This document shows, one piece after another, positions 1 to 6,502 of a DNA stretch of 10,524 nt (the stretch's first letter is position 1; each line of letters begins with the position of its first letter). The position numbers were made by a program, and so were the translations under genes. Source of the DNA: Prevotellaceae bacterium UBA7028 (lineage in GTDB: Bacteria; Bacteroidota; Bacteroidia; Bacteroidales; Bacteroidaceae); NCBI GenBank assembly GCA_002494215.1, contig DLBF01000186.1:1-10524 (forward strand). The letters are read 5' to 3'. The notes beneath the pieces were generated by a model that searched no databases, was not told the origin of the DNA, and was given only the letters and a program-made list of their open reading frames with translations.

Positions 1-1257
1 GATGGTGAGGTCGAAGATGACGGTCAGGAAGAAGGTGACCAGCAGGACGGTAACATCACTCTTGGGATTCTTGAGCAGGCCCTTGAAGGTACGCCAGCCG
101 CTCATGTTGTAGCTGACAATCACCAGTACGGCTGCCAGGGCTGCCATAGGAATGTACTCGGCAAAGGGCATCAGTACCAGCAGGATGAGCAGCAGCACAA
201 TGGCATGTATGATACCGGCCACGGGGGTGCGGCCGCCATTGTTGATGTTGGTCATGGTACGTGCGATGGCTCCTGTGGCAGGGATACCGCCGAAGATGGG
301 GGTTACCAGATTGGCCACGCCCTGCGCCACAAGCTCCATGTTGGAATCGTGCTTGTCGGAGATGACGCCGTCGGCAACGGTAGCGGAGAGCAGACTCTCG
401 ATAGCGCCCAGGATGGCAATGGTGAAGGCTACGGGCATAAGGGTCTGTACCAGCTCGAAGGTGATGGTGGGAACTACCATCTCAGGCAACTGGGCCTGGA
501 TGTGGAAGCGGTCGCCGATGGTGTCTATGCCCGTGATGCCGAACTGGTTCTTCAGGATCAGCACGGCGGCGGTTCCGAGGAGGATGCCGTAGAGCGAGCC
601 GGGAATCTTGTTCAGGACGGGCACACGCTTCAGGGCCATGGGCGAGAATATGATGATGAGCAGGCTGCCCAGGGCAACCACGAAGTTCCAGGGGTTGAAG
701 GTGTGTATGTTGCGGAAGTAGCAGAGCCACTTGCCGATGAAGTCGCCGGGTGTCTTCAGGGGGATGCGGATGACCTCGCCCGTATTGCTTACCGCCTCCT
801 GGGTAAGACCCAGCACATCGCCCATCTGGGTGGTGAAGATGGTGGCGGCGATACCGGCCGTGAAGCCGATGATGATGGGGTAGGGGATGAACTTGATGAC
901 GGCTCCCAGGCGGAAGGCGCCTAAGGCGATGAGTATCACGCCGGCCAGCATGGTGGCGATGAGCAGGCCCTGCAGGCCGTACTCGGGATTATTGACTATG
1001 CCGTAGATGATGACGATGAAGGCTCCCGTAGGGCCGCCGATCTGCACCTTGGTTCCGCCCAGGACGGAGATGATGAAACCTGCCACAATGGCTGTGATGA
1101 TACCTTTCTCGGGGGTGACGCCTGAGGCGATTCCGAAGGCAATAGCCAGGGGCAATGCCACAATACCTACTATAAGACCGGCCATCAGGTCTTTCATGAA
1201 TGTCTCGCGGTTGTAATTCTTCAGGCAACCGAAAATCCTGGGTGTTAATCCTTTCAT
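1..1257 (-). CDS. SulP-family anion permease (sulfate permease-like), 3' end outside the window
   Basis: The minus strand reads without a stop from ATG at 1257 to the left edge, giving the first 419 residues of an inner-membrane SulP (SLC26-type) anion transporter. Members move sulfate, bicarbonate or other anions; the substrate cannot be read here. Visible SulP hallmarks are GGPTGAF near residue 74, PGSLYG near 219, ESLLSATVADG near 287 and the long conserved stretch around 304-350 containing FGGIPATGAIARTMTNINNG. About a dozen hydrophobic segments alternate with short loops. The family usually ends in a cytoplasmic STAS domain, which would lie beyond the edge, so its presence is unknown. 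The ATG at 1257 is chosen because it is the first ATG of the conserved frame and a -7 promoter box sits about 20 bp upstream. The gene is GC-rich with many GCC/CTG/GGC codons, unlike the POT gene across the divergent promoter. Family assignment is firm; substrate is unassigned. Confidence 0.93.
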   Translation of the reverse strand, partial: MKGLTPRIFGCLKNYNRETFMKDLMAGLIVGIVALPLAIAFGIASGVTPEKGIITAIVAGFIISVLGGTKVQIGGPTGAFIVIIYGIVNNPEYGLQGLLIATMLAGVILIALGAFRLGAVIKFIPYPIIIGFTAGIAATIFTTQMGDVLGLTQEAVSNTGEVIRIPLKTPGDFIGKWLCYFRNIHTFNPWNFVVALGSLLIIIFSPMALKRVPVLNKIPGSLYGILLGTAAVLILKNQFGITGIDTIGDRFHIQAQLPEMVVPTITFELVQTLMPVAFTIAILGAIESLLSATVADGVISDKHDSNMELVAQGVANLVTPIFGGIPATGAIARTMTNINNGGRTPVAGIIHAIVLLLILLVLMPFAEYIPMAALAAVLVIVSYNMSGWRTFKGLLKNPKSDVTVLLVTFFLTVIFDLTI

Positions 1258-1276
1258 CTTCAATCTTTTTGGGGTG

Positions 1277-1284
1277 CAAAATTA
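1277..1284 (-). promoter_or_regulatory. -7 box of the SulP gene promoter
   Basis: On the minus strand the sequence reads TAATTTTG, a full match to the Bacteroidota -7 consensus TAnnTTTG, and continues with CA. It lies 19 bp before the SulP start codon, which implies a very short leader. No TTG -33 element is visible at the expected distance, because that position falls inside the ATTCATA tandem repeat. Confidence 0.65.
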
Positions 1285-1290
1285 CGATTA

Positions 1291-1321
1291 ATTCATAATT
1301 CATAATTCATAATTCATAATT
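1291..1321. repeat. Perfect 7-bp tandem repeat (ATTCATA)x4.4
   Basis: Four exact consecutive copies of ATTCATA (1291, 1298, 1305, 1312) are followed by ATT. The array fills most of the gap between the two facing -7 boxes of the divergent SulP and POT genes. It occupies the place where -33 elements and upstream contacts would be for both promoters. Such arrays can change copy number by slippage, but a single sequence cannot show that. Confidence 0.9.
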
Positions 1322-1327
1322 ATTTTA

Positions 1328-1335
1328 TACTTTTG
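1328..1335 (+). promoter_or_regulatory. -7 box of the POT transporter promoter
   Basis: TACTTTTG, followed by CA, matches the Bacteroidota -7 consensus TAnnTTTG and lies 33 bp upstream of the POT start codon. The -33 position falls in the heptamer repeat and shows no TTG, so promoter strength may depend on other contacts. Confidence 0.7.
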
Positions 1336-1368
1336 CAGTCAAATACTTAATCTAAATCAATATTCGAA

Positions 1369-2922
1369 ATGTTTGAAGGTCAACCAAAAGGCTTATATGC
1401 CTTGGCTCTAGCCAATACGGGAGAACGTTTTGGCTACTACACAATGCTTGCTATTTTTACGCTGTTCATGCAGGCAAAGTTTGGATGGGATGAAGCAACA
1501 GCAGGACAGGTGAACGCCATCTTCCTGGCAGCTGTTTATTTCCTTCCCTTGGCAGGCGGATACCTGTCTGATAAAATTGGATATGGCAGATGCGTTACCA
1601 TTGGTATGCTTGTTATGTTCCTGGGTTATTTCGGTCTTGCTTGCCCAGTTGAGAATTTGGAAACAGCCAAGATTACCATGTTGGCAGGTCTGGGCGCTGT
1701 TGCTGTTGGTACCGGTCTTTTCAAGGGTAATCTGCAGGTTTTGGTAGGTAACCTTTATGACGACCCCAAGTACGCTGCCCGTCGTGACTCAGCTTTCAGC
1801 CTTTTCTATATGGCCATCAACATTGGTGCGATGTTTGCCCCCTCTATGGCAAAATGGGTTACCAATCAGTATCTGGCACAATATAATATGGTATATGATG
1901 CTGCTAATACAGATCCTGCATATCTGAAAGCCCTTTCAGGTGGTTATGGTCTGTGCTTCGGCGTGGCTTGTATATCTCTTATCATGTCTGCCATCATTTA
2001 TTTTGCCTTCAAGGGATGGTTCAAGCATGCTGACGTTACGGCTAAGCAGGCTCAGAGCAATGGCGATACCAATGTTGAGGTTTTGACTCCCAAGCAGACA
2101 AAAGACAGAATTGTTGCTCTGCTGTTGGTGTTCTTTGTTGTTATCTTCTTCTGGATGGCATTCCACCAGAATGGTTCGGCTCTTACTTTCTTTGCCAAGA
2201 AGTACACCAACCTGACAGTGGAGGGTCCTATGCGATTTGGCTTTAACATCTTTAGCCTTGCCCTTGTTGCTGTAGCTGTATATACAGGCTTCTCAGCCAT
2301 TCAGTCGAAGGTTAGAAAAACAAAGGCCATCTGCTCGGTAGCTACAGTTGCTTTGTTGGGAGGTGCTTATGCTTTGTATTCCATGATGAGCAATCCCACT
2401 ATGGCCCAGCCTTCTGACTTCCAGCAGTTCAATCCCTTCTTCGTGGTTGCCCTGACTCCCTTCAGTATGGTATTGTTTGACGGACTGGCCAAGAAAGGTC
2501 ATGAGATAAGTGCTCCTACACGTATTGCATGGGGTATGTTTGTAGCTGCTCTTGGTTTCGGTGTTATCACACTTGCTTCAACAGGATTGATTTCCCCCAT
2601 GGACTTGGGTGACAAGACGCAGAGCATCCTTTCGCCCGGATGGCTGATTTCTACCTATCTGACCCTGACCTTTGCCGAGTTGTTGCTCAGTCCTATGGGT
2701 ATCAGCTTCGTTTCTAAAGTGGCTCCTCCAAAATACAAGGGTCTGATGATGGGAGGCTGGTTTGTGGCTACTGCCATTGGTAACTATGCCAGCATGTTGC
2801 CATCTATGTTGTGGAACAAGATCCCTCTGATGTACAACTGGGCTATCTTGATTGGTCTTTGTTTGGTTAGTGCCCTGCTGATGTTCTCTTTGCTGGGCAA
2901 ACTGAAGAAGATGACAGCGTAG
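1369..2922 (+). CDS. POT/PTR-family proton-coupled oligopeptide symporter
   Basis: This is a 517-residue inner-membrane MFS-type protein of the POT (PTR2) family, which imports di- and tripeptides with protons. The N-terminal motif reads NTGERFGYY (residues 16-24), the family's ExxERFxYY motif with Asn in place of the first Glu. The second signature appears as LFYMAINIGA (145-154), followed by about ten further hydrophobic segments. The loop ending near residue 245 is rich in charged and polar residues, as expected for the link between the two bundles. Length is normal for bacterial POTs. The ATG at 1369 opens the conserved frame and has a -7 box 33 bp upstream. Only 36 bp separate its stop from nhaC, so the two are probably cotranscribed. 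Peptide uptake fits a peptide-using anaerobe, but substrate range is not determined. Codon use is less GC-rich than that of its neighbours on either side. Confidence 0.93.
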   Translation: MFEGQPKGLYALALANTGERFGYYTMLAIFTLFMQAKFGWDEATAGQVNAIFLAAVYFLPLAGGYLSDKIGYGRCVTIGMLVMFLGYFGLACPVENLETAKITMLAGLGAVAVGTGLFKGNLQVLVGNLYDDPKYAARRDSAFSLFYMAINIGAMFAPSMAKWVTNQYLAQYNMVYDAANTDPAYLKALSGGYGLCFGVACISLIMSAIIYFAFKGWFKHADVTAKQAQSNGDTNVEVLTPKQTKDRIVALLLVFFVVIFFWMAFHQNGSALTFFAKKYTNLTVEGPMRFGFNIFSLALVAVAVYTGFSAIQSKVRKTKAICSVATVALLGGAYALYSMMSNPTMAQPSDFQQFNPFFVVALTPFSMVLFDGLAKKGHEISAPTRIAWGMFVAALGFGVITLASTGLISPMDLGDKTQSILSPGWLISTYLTLTFAELLLSPMGISFVSKVAPPKYKGLMMGGWFVATAIGNYASMLPSMLWNKIPLMYNWAILIGLCLVSALLMFSLLGKLKKMTA

Positions 2923-2940
2923 AGACTTTAGGCGTTTGTC

Positions 2941-2972
2941 AATTTTGAAATTTGAATTTTGAAATTTGAATT
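2941..2972 (+). repeat. Degenerate heptamer repeat (AATTTTG/AAATTTG) at the nhaC start
   Basis: Heptamers AATTTTG and AAATTTG alternate exactly twice (2941, 2948, 2955, 2962), followed by AATT. The unit is therefore a 14-mer of two related heptamers. The 16-mer formed by one unit plus AA occurs at 2941 and 2955, and again after nhaC at 4422. The probable nhaC start codon (TTG, 2959) is inside the array. Confidence 0.88.
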
Positions 2973-4383
2973 GAAGTCTAAACTCATCATAGCATGTGTG
3001 CCACTGGTAATCCTGGTGGCACTCATTTCTATTGTGGTCTCGATATTTGGCGACGAGACGCTCTCCGGTGCCTCGCAGATTTCGCTCATCGTGGCAACGG
3101 CCGTCTGCCTGAGCATAGGCTTGTGGCAGAAGACCACTACGTGGGCGGGGTTCGAGCAGGCGCTCTCGGATAAGATGGGGAGTATCAGCGGAGCGGTTAT
3201 CATTCTGTTGCTGATAGGCGCCCTGGGCGGAGCGTGGATGGTGGGCGGCATCGTTCCTACCCTTATATATTATGGTATGCAGATGATGTCGCCCCAGTGG
3301 TTCCTGGTATCGGCCTGTATCATCTGTGCCTTGGTGAGTGTGATAACCGGCTCGTCATGGACTACCATTGCTACCATAGGTATCGCCCTGATGGGAATAG
3401 GTCAGGCCATTGGGTTTGACGAGGCGTGGACGGCAGGTGCCATTATCTCGGGGGCATACTTCGGCGATAAGATATCGCCCCTGTCGGATACCACGGTGCT
3501 GGCCAGCAGTACGTCGGGGACGCCGCTCTTTACGCATATCCGCTATATGCTGTACACTACGGTTCCCACGTTCCTGATAACGCTTGCTATCTTCGGCTTT
3601 GAAGGGTGGGGACATGCTCCTGCCCAGACGGAACATGCGCAGGTGGTGGCTGGCGCCTTGCAGCAGACTTTCTTCATCTCGCCCTGGCTGCTCGTTGTTC
3701 CTGTTCTTACGGGTATCCTTATAGCCATGCGGCTGCCCTCGATGGTGGTGCTCTTCCTGGCTGCCCTGATGGGAGCGCTGACGGCTACTTTCATGCAGGG
3801 AGCCTTGCTGGACGAGATAGCGGGGACTGACCTGGAGGGCTTCTCGCAACGGTTGCGCGGGGCCCTGATAGTGGTGTACGGCTCCACGAACCTGGATACG
3901 GGGGTGCCCGAGCTGAATGAACTGGTGGCAACACGCGGTATGGCGGGCATGCTGGGAACCATCTGGCTGATTATCTGCGCCATGCTCTTCGGGGCGGCCA
4001 TGACGGCTACGGGTATGCTGGAGACTATCATGAAGGCGCTGATCCGTCTGGTAAAGGGGGTGGTATCCCTGGTGGCGACAACGGCCTTCACGGGTGTGTT
4101 CCTGAATGTGGTGGCTGCCGACCAGTATCTGTCTATCATTCTCTCTGCTACTATGTACGGGCCTACCTATAAGCGCTACGGCCTGGAGCCGCGCCTGCTG
4201 AGCCGTACCTGCGAGGATAGCGCTACGGTCACTTCGGTCCTGATTCCGTGGAATACGTGCGGTATGACGCAGAGCTCGGTTCTGGGTGTCTCTACGTTAT
4301 TATACGCTCCCTTCTGCTTCTTCTGTTATCTGAGTCCCCTCATGACGGTGGTGGCATCTATGTTCATAAAGAAGAGATTTTAG
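2959..4383 (+). CDS. nhaC: NhaC-type Na+/H+ antiporter
   Basis: About 474 residues (470 if the second TTG is used) of a polytopic inner-membrane antiporter of the NhaC family, which exchanges Na+ for H+ in sodium and pH homeostasis. The diagnostic region is clear: TGSSW (130-134) and GAYFGDKISPLSDTT (165-179), with many hydrophobic helices on both sides. The C-terminal half keeps an acidic loop and the segment CEDSATVTSVLIPWNTCGM, typical of the family. The start is unusual. The frame is closed by TGA at 2953, and the first in-frame ATG is residue 73, too late for the family. Initiation must therefore be at TTG 2959, TTG 2971 or possibly ATT 2956, all within or next to the heptamer repeat. 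No separate promoter fits in the 36-bp gap, so it is probably cotranscribed with the POT gene. It is visibly more GC-rich than that neighbour. Confidence 0.92.
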   Translation: MKFELKSKLIIACVPLVILVALISIVVSIFGDETLSGASQISLIVATAVCLSIGLWQKTTTWAGFEQALSDKMGSISGAVIILLLIGALGGAWMVGGIVPTLIYYGMQMMSPQWFLVSACIICALVSVITGSSWTTIATIGIALMGIGQAIGFDEAWTAGAIISGAYFGDKISPLSDTTVLASSTSGTPLFTHIRYMLYTTVPTFLITLAIFGFEGWGHAPAQTEHAQVVAGALQQTFFISPWLLVVPVLTGILIAMRLPSMVVLFLAALMGALTATFMQGALLDEIAGTDLEGFSQRLRGALIVVYGSTNLDTGVPELNELVATRGMAGMLGTIWLIICAMLFGAAMTATGMLETIMKALIRLVKGVVSLVATTAFTGVFLNVVAADQYLSIILSATMYGPTYKRYGLEPRLLSRTCEDSATVTSVLIPWNTCGMTQSSVLGVSTLLYAPFCFFCYLSPLMTVVASMFIKKRF

Positions 4384-4387
4384 GCGC

Positions 4388-4440
4388 TAGACTTTAGACT
4401 TTAGCTTTTTTTGAATTTATAAATTTTGAAATTTGAAATT
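4388..4440 (+). repeat. Heptamer repeats downstream of nhaC (TAGACTT x2.4 and AATTTTG/AAATTTG)
   Basis: Two exact copies of TAGACTT (4388, 4395) plus TAG are followed, after a T-rich spacer, by a 14-mer of AATTTTG plus AAATTTG (4422-4435). The gap before nhaC has the same order of elements: AGACTTTAG at 2923-2931, then the AATTTTG/AAATTTG array. The 11-mer GACTTTAGGCG before nhaC (2924) also recurs with one mismatch at 4376, across the nhaC stop codon. nhaC is thus bracketed by matching intergenic modules in direct orientation. Confidence 0.75.
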
Positions 4441-4460
4441 ACCTTTAGCTTCTTAAAGGT
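4441..4460 (+). other. Short inverted repeat (possible RNA hairpin) downstream of nhaC
   Basis: ACCTTTA (4441-4447) pairs perfectly with TAAAGGT (4454-4460) around a 6-nt loop; one more T-A pair extends it outward. It lies between the nhaC stop and the terminator, so it could protect the 3' end of the mRNA or be chance. It lacks a following T-run and is not itself a terminator. Confidence 0.35.
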
Positions 4461-4481
4461 ATAAACTGTTAAAATTATGTT

Positions 4482-4513
4482 AAAATACCTGCCAGTTCTT
4501 GGCGGGTATTTTT
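4482..4513 (+). terminator. Rho-independent terminator of the POT-nhaC unit
   Basis: AAAATACCTGCC (4482-4493) pairs with GGCGGGTATTTT (4501-4512) as a 12-bp stem with one T-G wobble and a 7-nt loop; T residues follow on the right arm. It lies about 100 nt after the nhaC stop and before the next promoter. Its right arm overlaps the expected -33 region of the ABC operon promoter, so the two units are packed tightly. Confidence 0.8.
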
Positions 4514-4529
4514 CTTTGTCATACTTTTG
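4499..4529 (+). promoter_or_regulatory. Promoter of the ABC-GntR-DUF2807 operon
   Basis: The -7 box TACTTTTG (4522-4529) is a full consensus match followed by CA. A TTG at 4499-4501, at the base of the terminator loop, is 20 bp upstream and is a plausible -33 element. The start codon of the first gene is 26 bp downstream. Confidence 0.72.
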
Positions 4530-4530
4530 C

Positions 4531-4554
4531 AGTGTACTATTCAACTATTACACT
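4531..4554. promoter_or_regulatory. Inverted-repeat operator, probably for the operon's own YtrA-type GntR regulator
   Basis: AGTGTA (4531-4536) and TACACT (4549-4554) are perfect inverted half-sites separated by 12 bp. Inner positions add further symmetry, so that 8 of 9 positions match on each side (AGTGTACTA against TATTACACT). The site starts just after the -7 box and ends on the base before the ATG, covering the likely transcription start, an ideal place for a repressor. I recall that Bacillus subtilis YtrA recognises half-sites of the same sequence at about the same spacing, and a YtrA-like regulator is encoded as the third gene here. Binding itself is inferred. Confidence 0.7.
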
Positions 4555-5262
4555 ATGATAGAGGTAAATAATGTCACATTCGGGTACAATAAGTACCACA
4601 ATGTATTACAAGATTTCAGCCTTCAGTTCAAGAAAGGCGGCGTATATGGCTTGCTTGGCAAGAACGGTACTGGCAAGAGTACCTTACTGTACCTGATAAT
4701 GGGTCTGTTACGTCCTAAGCAGGGGGAGGTGCGAGTTGACGGCATACTTTCCTCGCAGCGCAGGCCCGAGGTGCTGCAGGAGATGTTTATCGTCCCCGAG
4801 GAGTATGATTTGCCACGCATCAGCCTGAGAAAGTATGTGGAAAGTCTGAAACCTTTCTATCCCAGATTCTCTGACGAACTGCTGGCGCGTTGCCTGAAGG
4901 GCTTTGGCATGCCTTTGGACATTGACCTGGGTGCGTTGTCCATGGGACAGAAGAAGAAGGTGTATATGTGTATTGCCCTGGCCACGGATACGGATTACCT
5001 GCTGATGGATGAGCCGACGAACGGGTTGGATATTCTGTCCAAGAGTCAGTTCCGCAAGGTGGTGATTGAGGGTATGAGGGAGGATAAGACGATTATCATC
5101 TCTACCCATCAGGTGCATGATGTGGAGCGTATGCTGGATCATGTGTGCATCATTGAGACTAATAAGGTGCTGCTGGATGCTCCCTTAGTTGAGAAGGATG
5201 AGCCCATTGACCTGGAGAAACTATTCATTGAGACATTAACGAACAAGAAAGTGGAGGACTAA
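4555..5262 (+). CDS. ABC transporter ATP-binding subunit (ABC-2/YtrB-like)
   Basis: This 235-residue cytoplasmic ATPase would energise the permease encoded next. Walker A is GKNGTGKS (residues 35-42), the signature is LSMGQ (128-132), Walker B is LLMDEP (149-154) and the H-loop is STH (183-185). The Q-loop position reads VPEE (80-83), with Glu where many ABC proteins have Gln; this is common in ABC-2 drug or envelope exporters. The ATG at 4555 is chosen over an in-frame ATG at 4477 because the longer version would be translated across the upstream terminator and promoter. MIEVNNVTFGY is also the normal N-terminus of such ATPases. It is the first gene of a four-gene operon, 3 bp from the permease. 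Substrate is unknown; relatives beside YtrA-type regulators respond to cell-wall antibiotics. Confidence 0.93.
   Translation: MIEVNNVTFGYNKYHNVLQDFSLQFKKGGVYGLLGKNGTGKSTLLYLIMGLLRPKQGEVRVDGILSSQRRPEVLQEMFIVPEEYDLPRISLRKYVESLKPFYPRFSDELLARCLKGFGMPLDIDLGALSMGQKKKVYMCIALATDTDYLLMDEPTNGLDILSKSQFRKVVIEGMREDKTIIISTHQVHDVERMLDHVCIIETNKVLLDAPLVEKDEPIDLEKLFIETLTNKKVED
5253..5257 (+). promoter_or_regulatory. Shine-Dalgarno-like GGAGG before the permease gene
   Basis: GGAGG sits 8 nt before the permease ATG, inside the last codons of the ATPase gene. Bacteroidota genes usually lack such a motif, so it supports translational linkage of the two subunits, though a chance match is possible. Confidence 0.4.
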
Positions 5263-5265
5263 GAT

Positions 5266-6105
5266 ATGAAGGCATTTGATTTTAACAGATTCATGAATGT
5301 GGCCCGCTGGGACCTGACGGTCAACAGCAAGTTCTATACACGCTCCGCACTCCTTATGGTGGCTCTCATCTGCATGCCGGTGGTGCTGTACTATCTGTAC
5401 AATATGCTGACGGACAGCAGTTTCTTTGCTACGGAGACGGTGGATGATGTTTTCTTTTTATGTTTGTTCGACATCTTCCTGGGCGGCGCTTATTTCGTCA
5501 TCACGTCAGGATATATGTTCCATAACCTGATTACCAGGCAGGGACGTATCAATGAGCTGACGCTTCCTGCTACTAATCTGGAGCGCTTCCTCTGGCATGT
5601 TGTGGTTATTGTGATAGGTGTGAACGTGGTTTATACCGCTGGTATTCTCTTCTCGGATCTGCTGCACGCGCTCTTCCGCCTGGCTCTTCCGAATGCTGAG
5701 ATCAATTCTATTTCCTATAAGCTGTTTGTTGATTTCGGTGAACTGCGGGGAACCGGTATCTTCATATATGAGAACTTTGGCATGTTGCTCTTTCTCGGCA
5801 TATTGGGTGCCTGCTACATCAGGACCTACTGCCTGGTGAATGCCTGGAAGTACAAGTACAACATCCCCTGGACATTGCTGTTCTACTTTGTGTTCCAGAA
5901 CGCCTTTGCCCTGTTAGTCCTCTTCATCGGACATTGTATGTCACCCGCGTTGATGATGAAACTGTGGGACTGGGTAGGATGTGTGCCCCGTACTGTATTT
6001 TTTGTCAGCCTGAATCTCTTTGCCGTATTGCTTTACGCAGGTGTATGGTATCTGACTTACCGCCTGTACTGCCGGGCTCAGATTACAACACGTAGAAATC
6101 CTTAA
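5266..6105 (+). CDS. ABC-2-like membrane permease subunit
   Basis: A 279-residue integral membrane protein with about six hydrophobic segments (near residues 28-47, 64-83, 111-130, 171-187, 201-222 and 243-265). The cytoplasmic stretch after the second segment reads TRQGRINELTLPATNLERF (90-108). This matches the coupling-loop pattern (LPxxxxER/EK) seen in Bacteroidota ABC-2-type permeases, where it is thought to contact the ATPase. It begins 3 bp after the ATPase stop and probably dimerises to complete the exporter. No substrate can be inferred from the sequence. The assignment rests on topology, the LPATNLERF motif and the adjacent ATPase; sequence identity to well-studied permeases is probably low. 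Confidence 0.8.
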   Translation: MKAFDFNRFMNVARWDLTVNSKFYTRSALLMVALICMPVVLYYLYNMLTDSSFFATETVDDVFFLCLFDIFLGGAYFVITSGYMFHNLITRQGRINELTLPATNLERFLWHVVVIVIGVNVVYTAGILFSDLLHALFRLALPNAEINSISYKLFVDFGELRGTGIFIYENFGMLLFLGILGACYIRTYCLVNAWKYKYNIPWTLLFYFVFQNAFALLVLFIGHCMSPALMMKLWDWVGCVPRTVFFVSLNLFAVLLYAGVWYLTYRLYCRAQITTRRNP

Positions 6106-6132
6106 TATTATATCCACAATAAACCTTATATT

Positions 6133-6480
6133 ATGAACTTTAAGGATCAGAAACCGATATATCTGCAGATAGCGGAAAGCATCTGCGATAGCATCCTCGC
6201 CGGGAAATACCGCGAGAATGAAAAGCTGCCGTCGGTGCGCGAGTTTGCGGCTGAGGTAGAGGTGAATGTCAACACCGTGGCTCGCTCTTTCGAGTGGTTG
6301 CAGAATCAGGATGTGGTTGCAACGCGTCGCGGATTGGGAAACTTTGTCAATGAGGGTGCCCGTGAATCCGTCCTGAGAATCAGGCGGAAGGAGTTCTTTG
6401 AGGAGCAGGTGCCGGAGTTCTTCCGTGCTATGAAGGCGTTAGGCATTACCTTAGAAGAGATTATTCCGTATAATAAGTAA
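6133..6480 (+). CDS. GntR-family transcriptional regulator, YtrA subfamily
   Basis: A 115-residue cytoplasmic DNA-binding protein. Residues 8-72 form the GntR winged helix: PIYLQIAESI, then KLPSVREFAAE in the helix-turn-helix, NVNTVARSFEWL as recognition and dimer-side helix, and RRGLGNFV as the wing. Only about 43 residues follow, the short helical tail of the YtrA subfamily and too small for a ligand-binding domain such as FCD or UTRA. YtrA-type regulators typically sit in operons with ABC transporter genes and repress them. Here it follows the permease by 27 bp, and a matching inverted-repeat site overlaps the operon's transcription start (4531-4554). Autorepression is inferred. How it senses a signal without an effector domain is not evident. 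Confidence 0.92.
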   Translation: MNFKDQKPIYLQIAESICDSILAGKYRENEKLPSVREFAAEVEVNVNTVARSFEWLQNQDVVATRRGLGNFVNEGARESVLRIRRKEFFEEQVPEFFRAMKALGITLEEIIPYNK

Positions 6481-6502
6481 AACAACCAAATAGGAAATTA
6501 TT

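Noticed and set aside
205..924. A 239-codon plus-strand open frame antisense to the SulP gene
   Set aside because: It is low in hydrophobic structure, rich in Gly/Asp/His from GC-rich antisense codons, and the opposite strand encodes a clear SulP protein.
3355..4139. Two long minus-strand open frames within nhaC
   Set aside because: Both are shadows of the NhaC frame, with no family features, promoter or consistent start.
4477..4554. A 26-residue N-terminal extension of the ABC ATPase from an in-frame ATG at 4477
   Set aside because: The extension spans a terminator hairpin, the operon promoter and the operator, so it would not be in the mRNA; MIEVNN at 4555 is the normal start of the fold.
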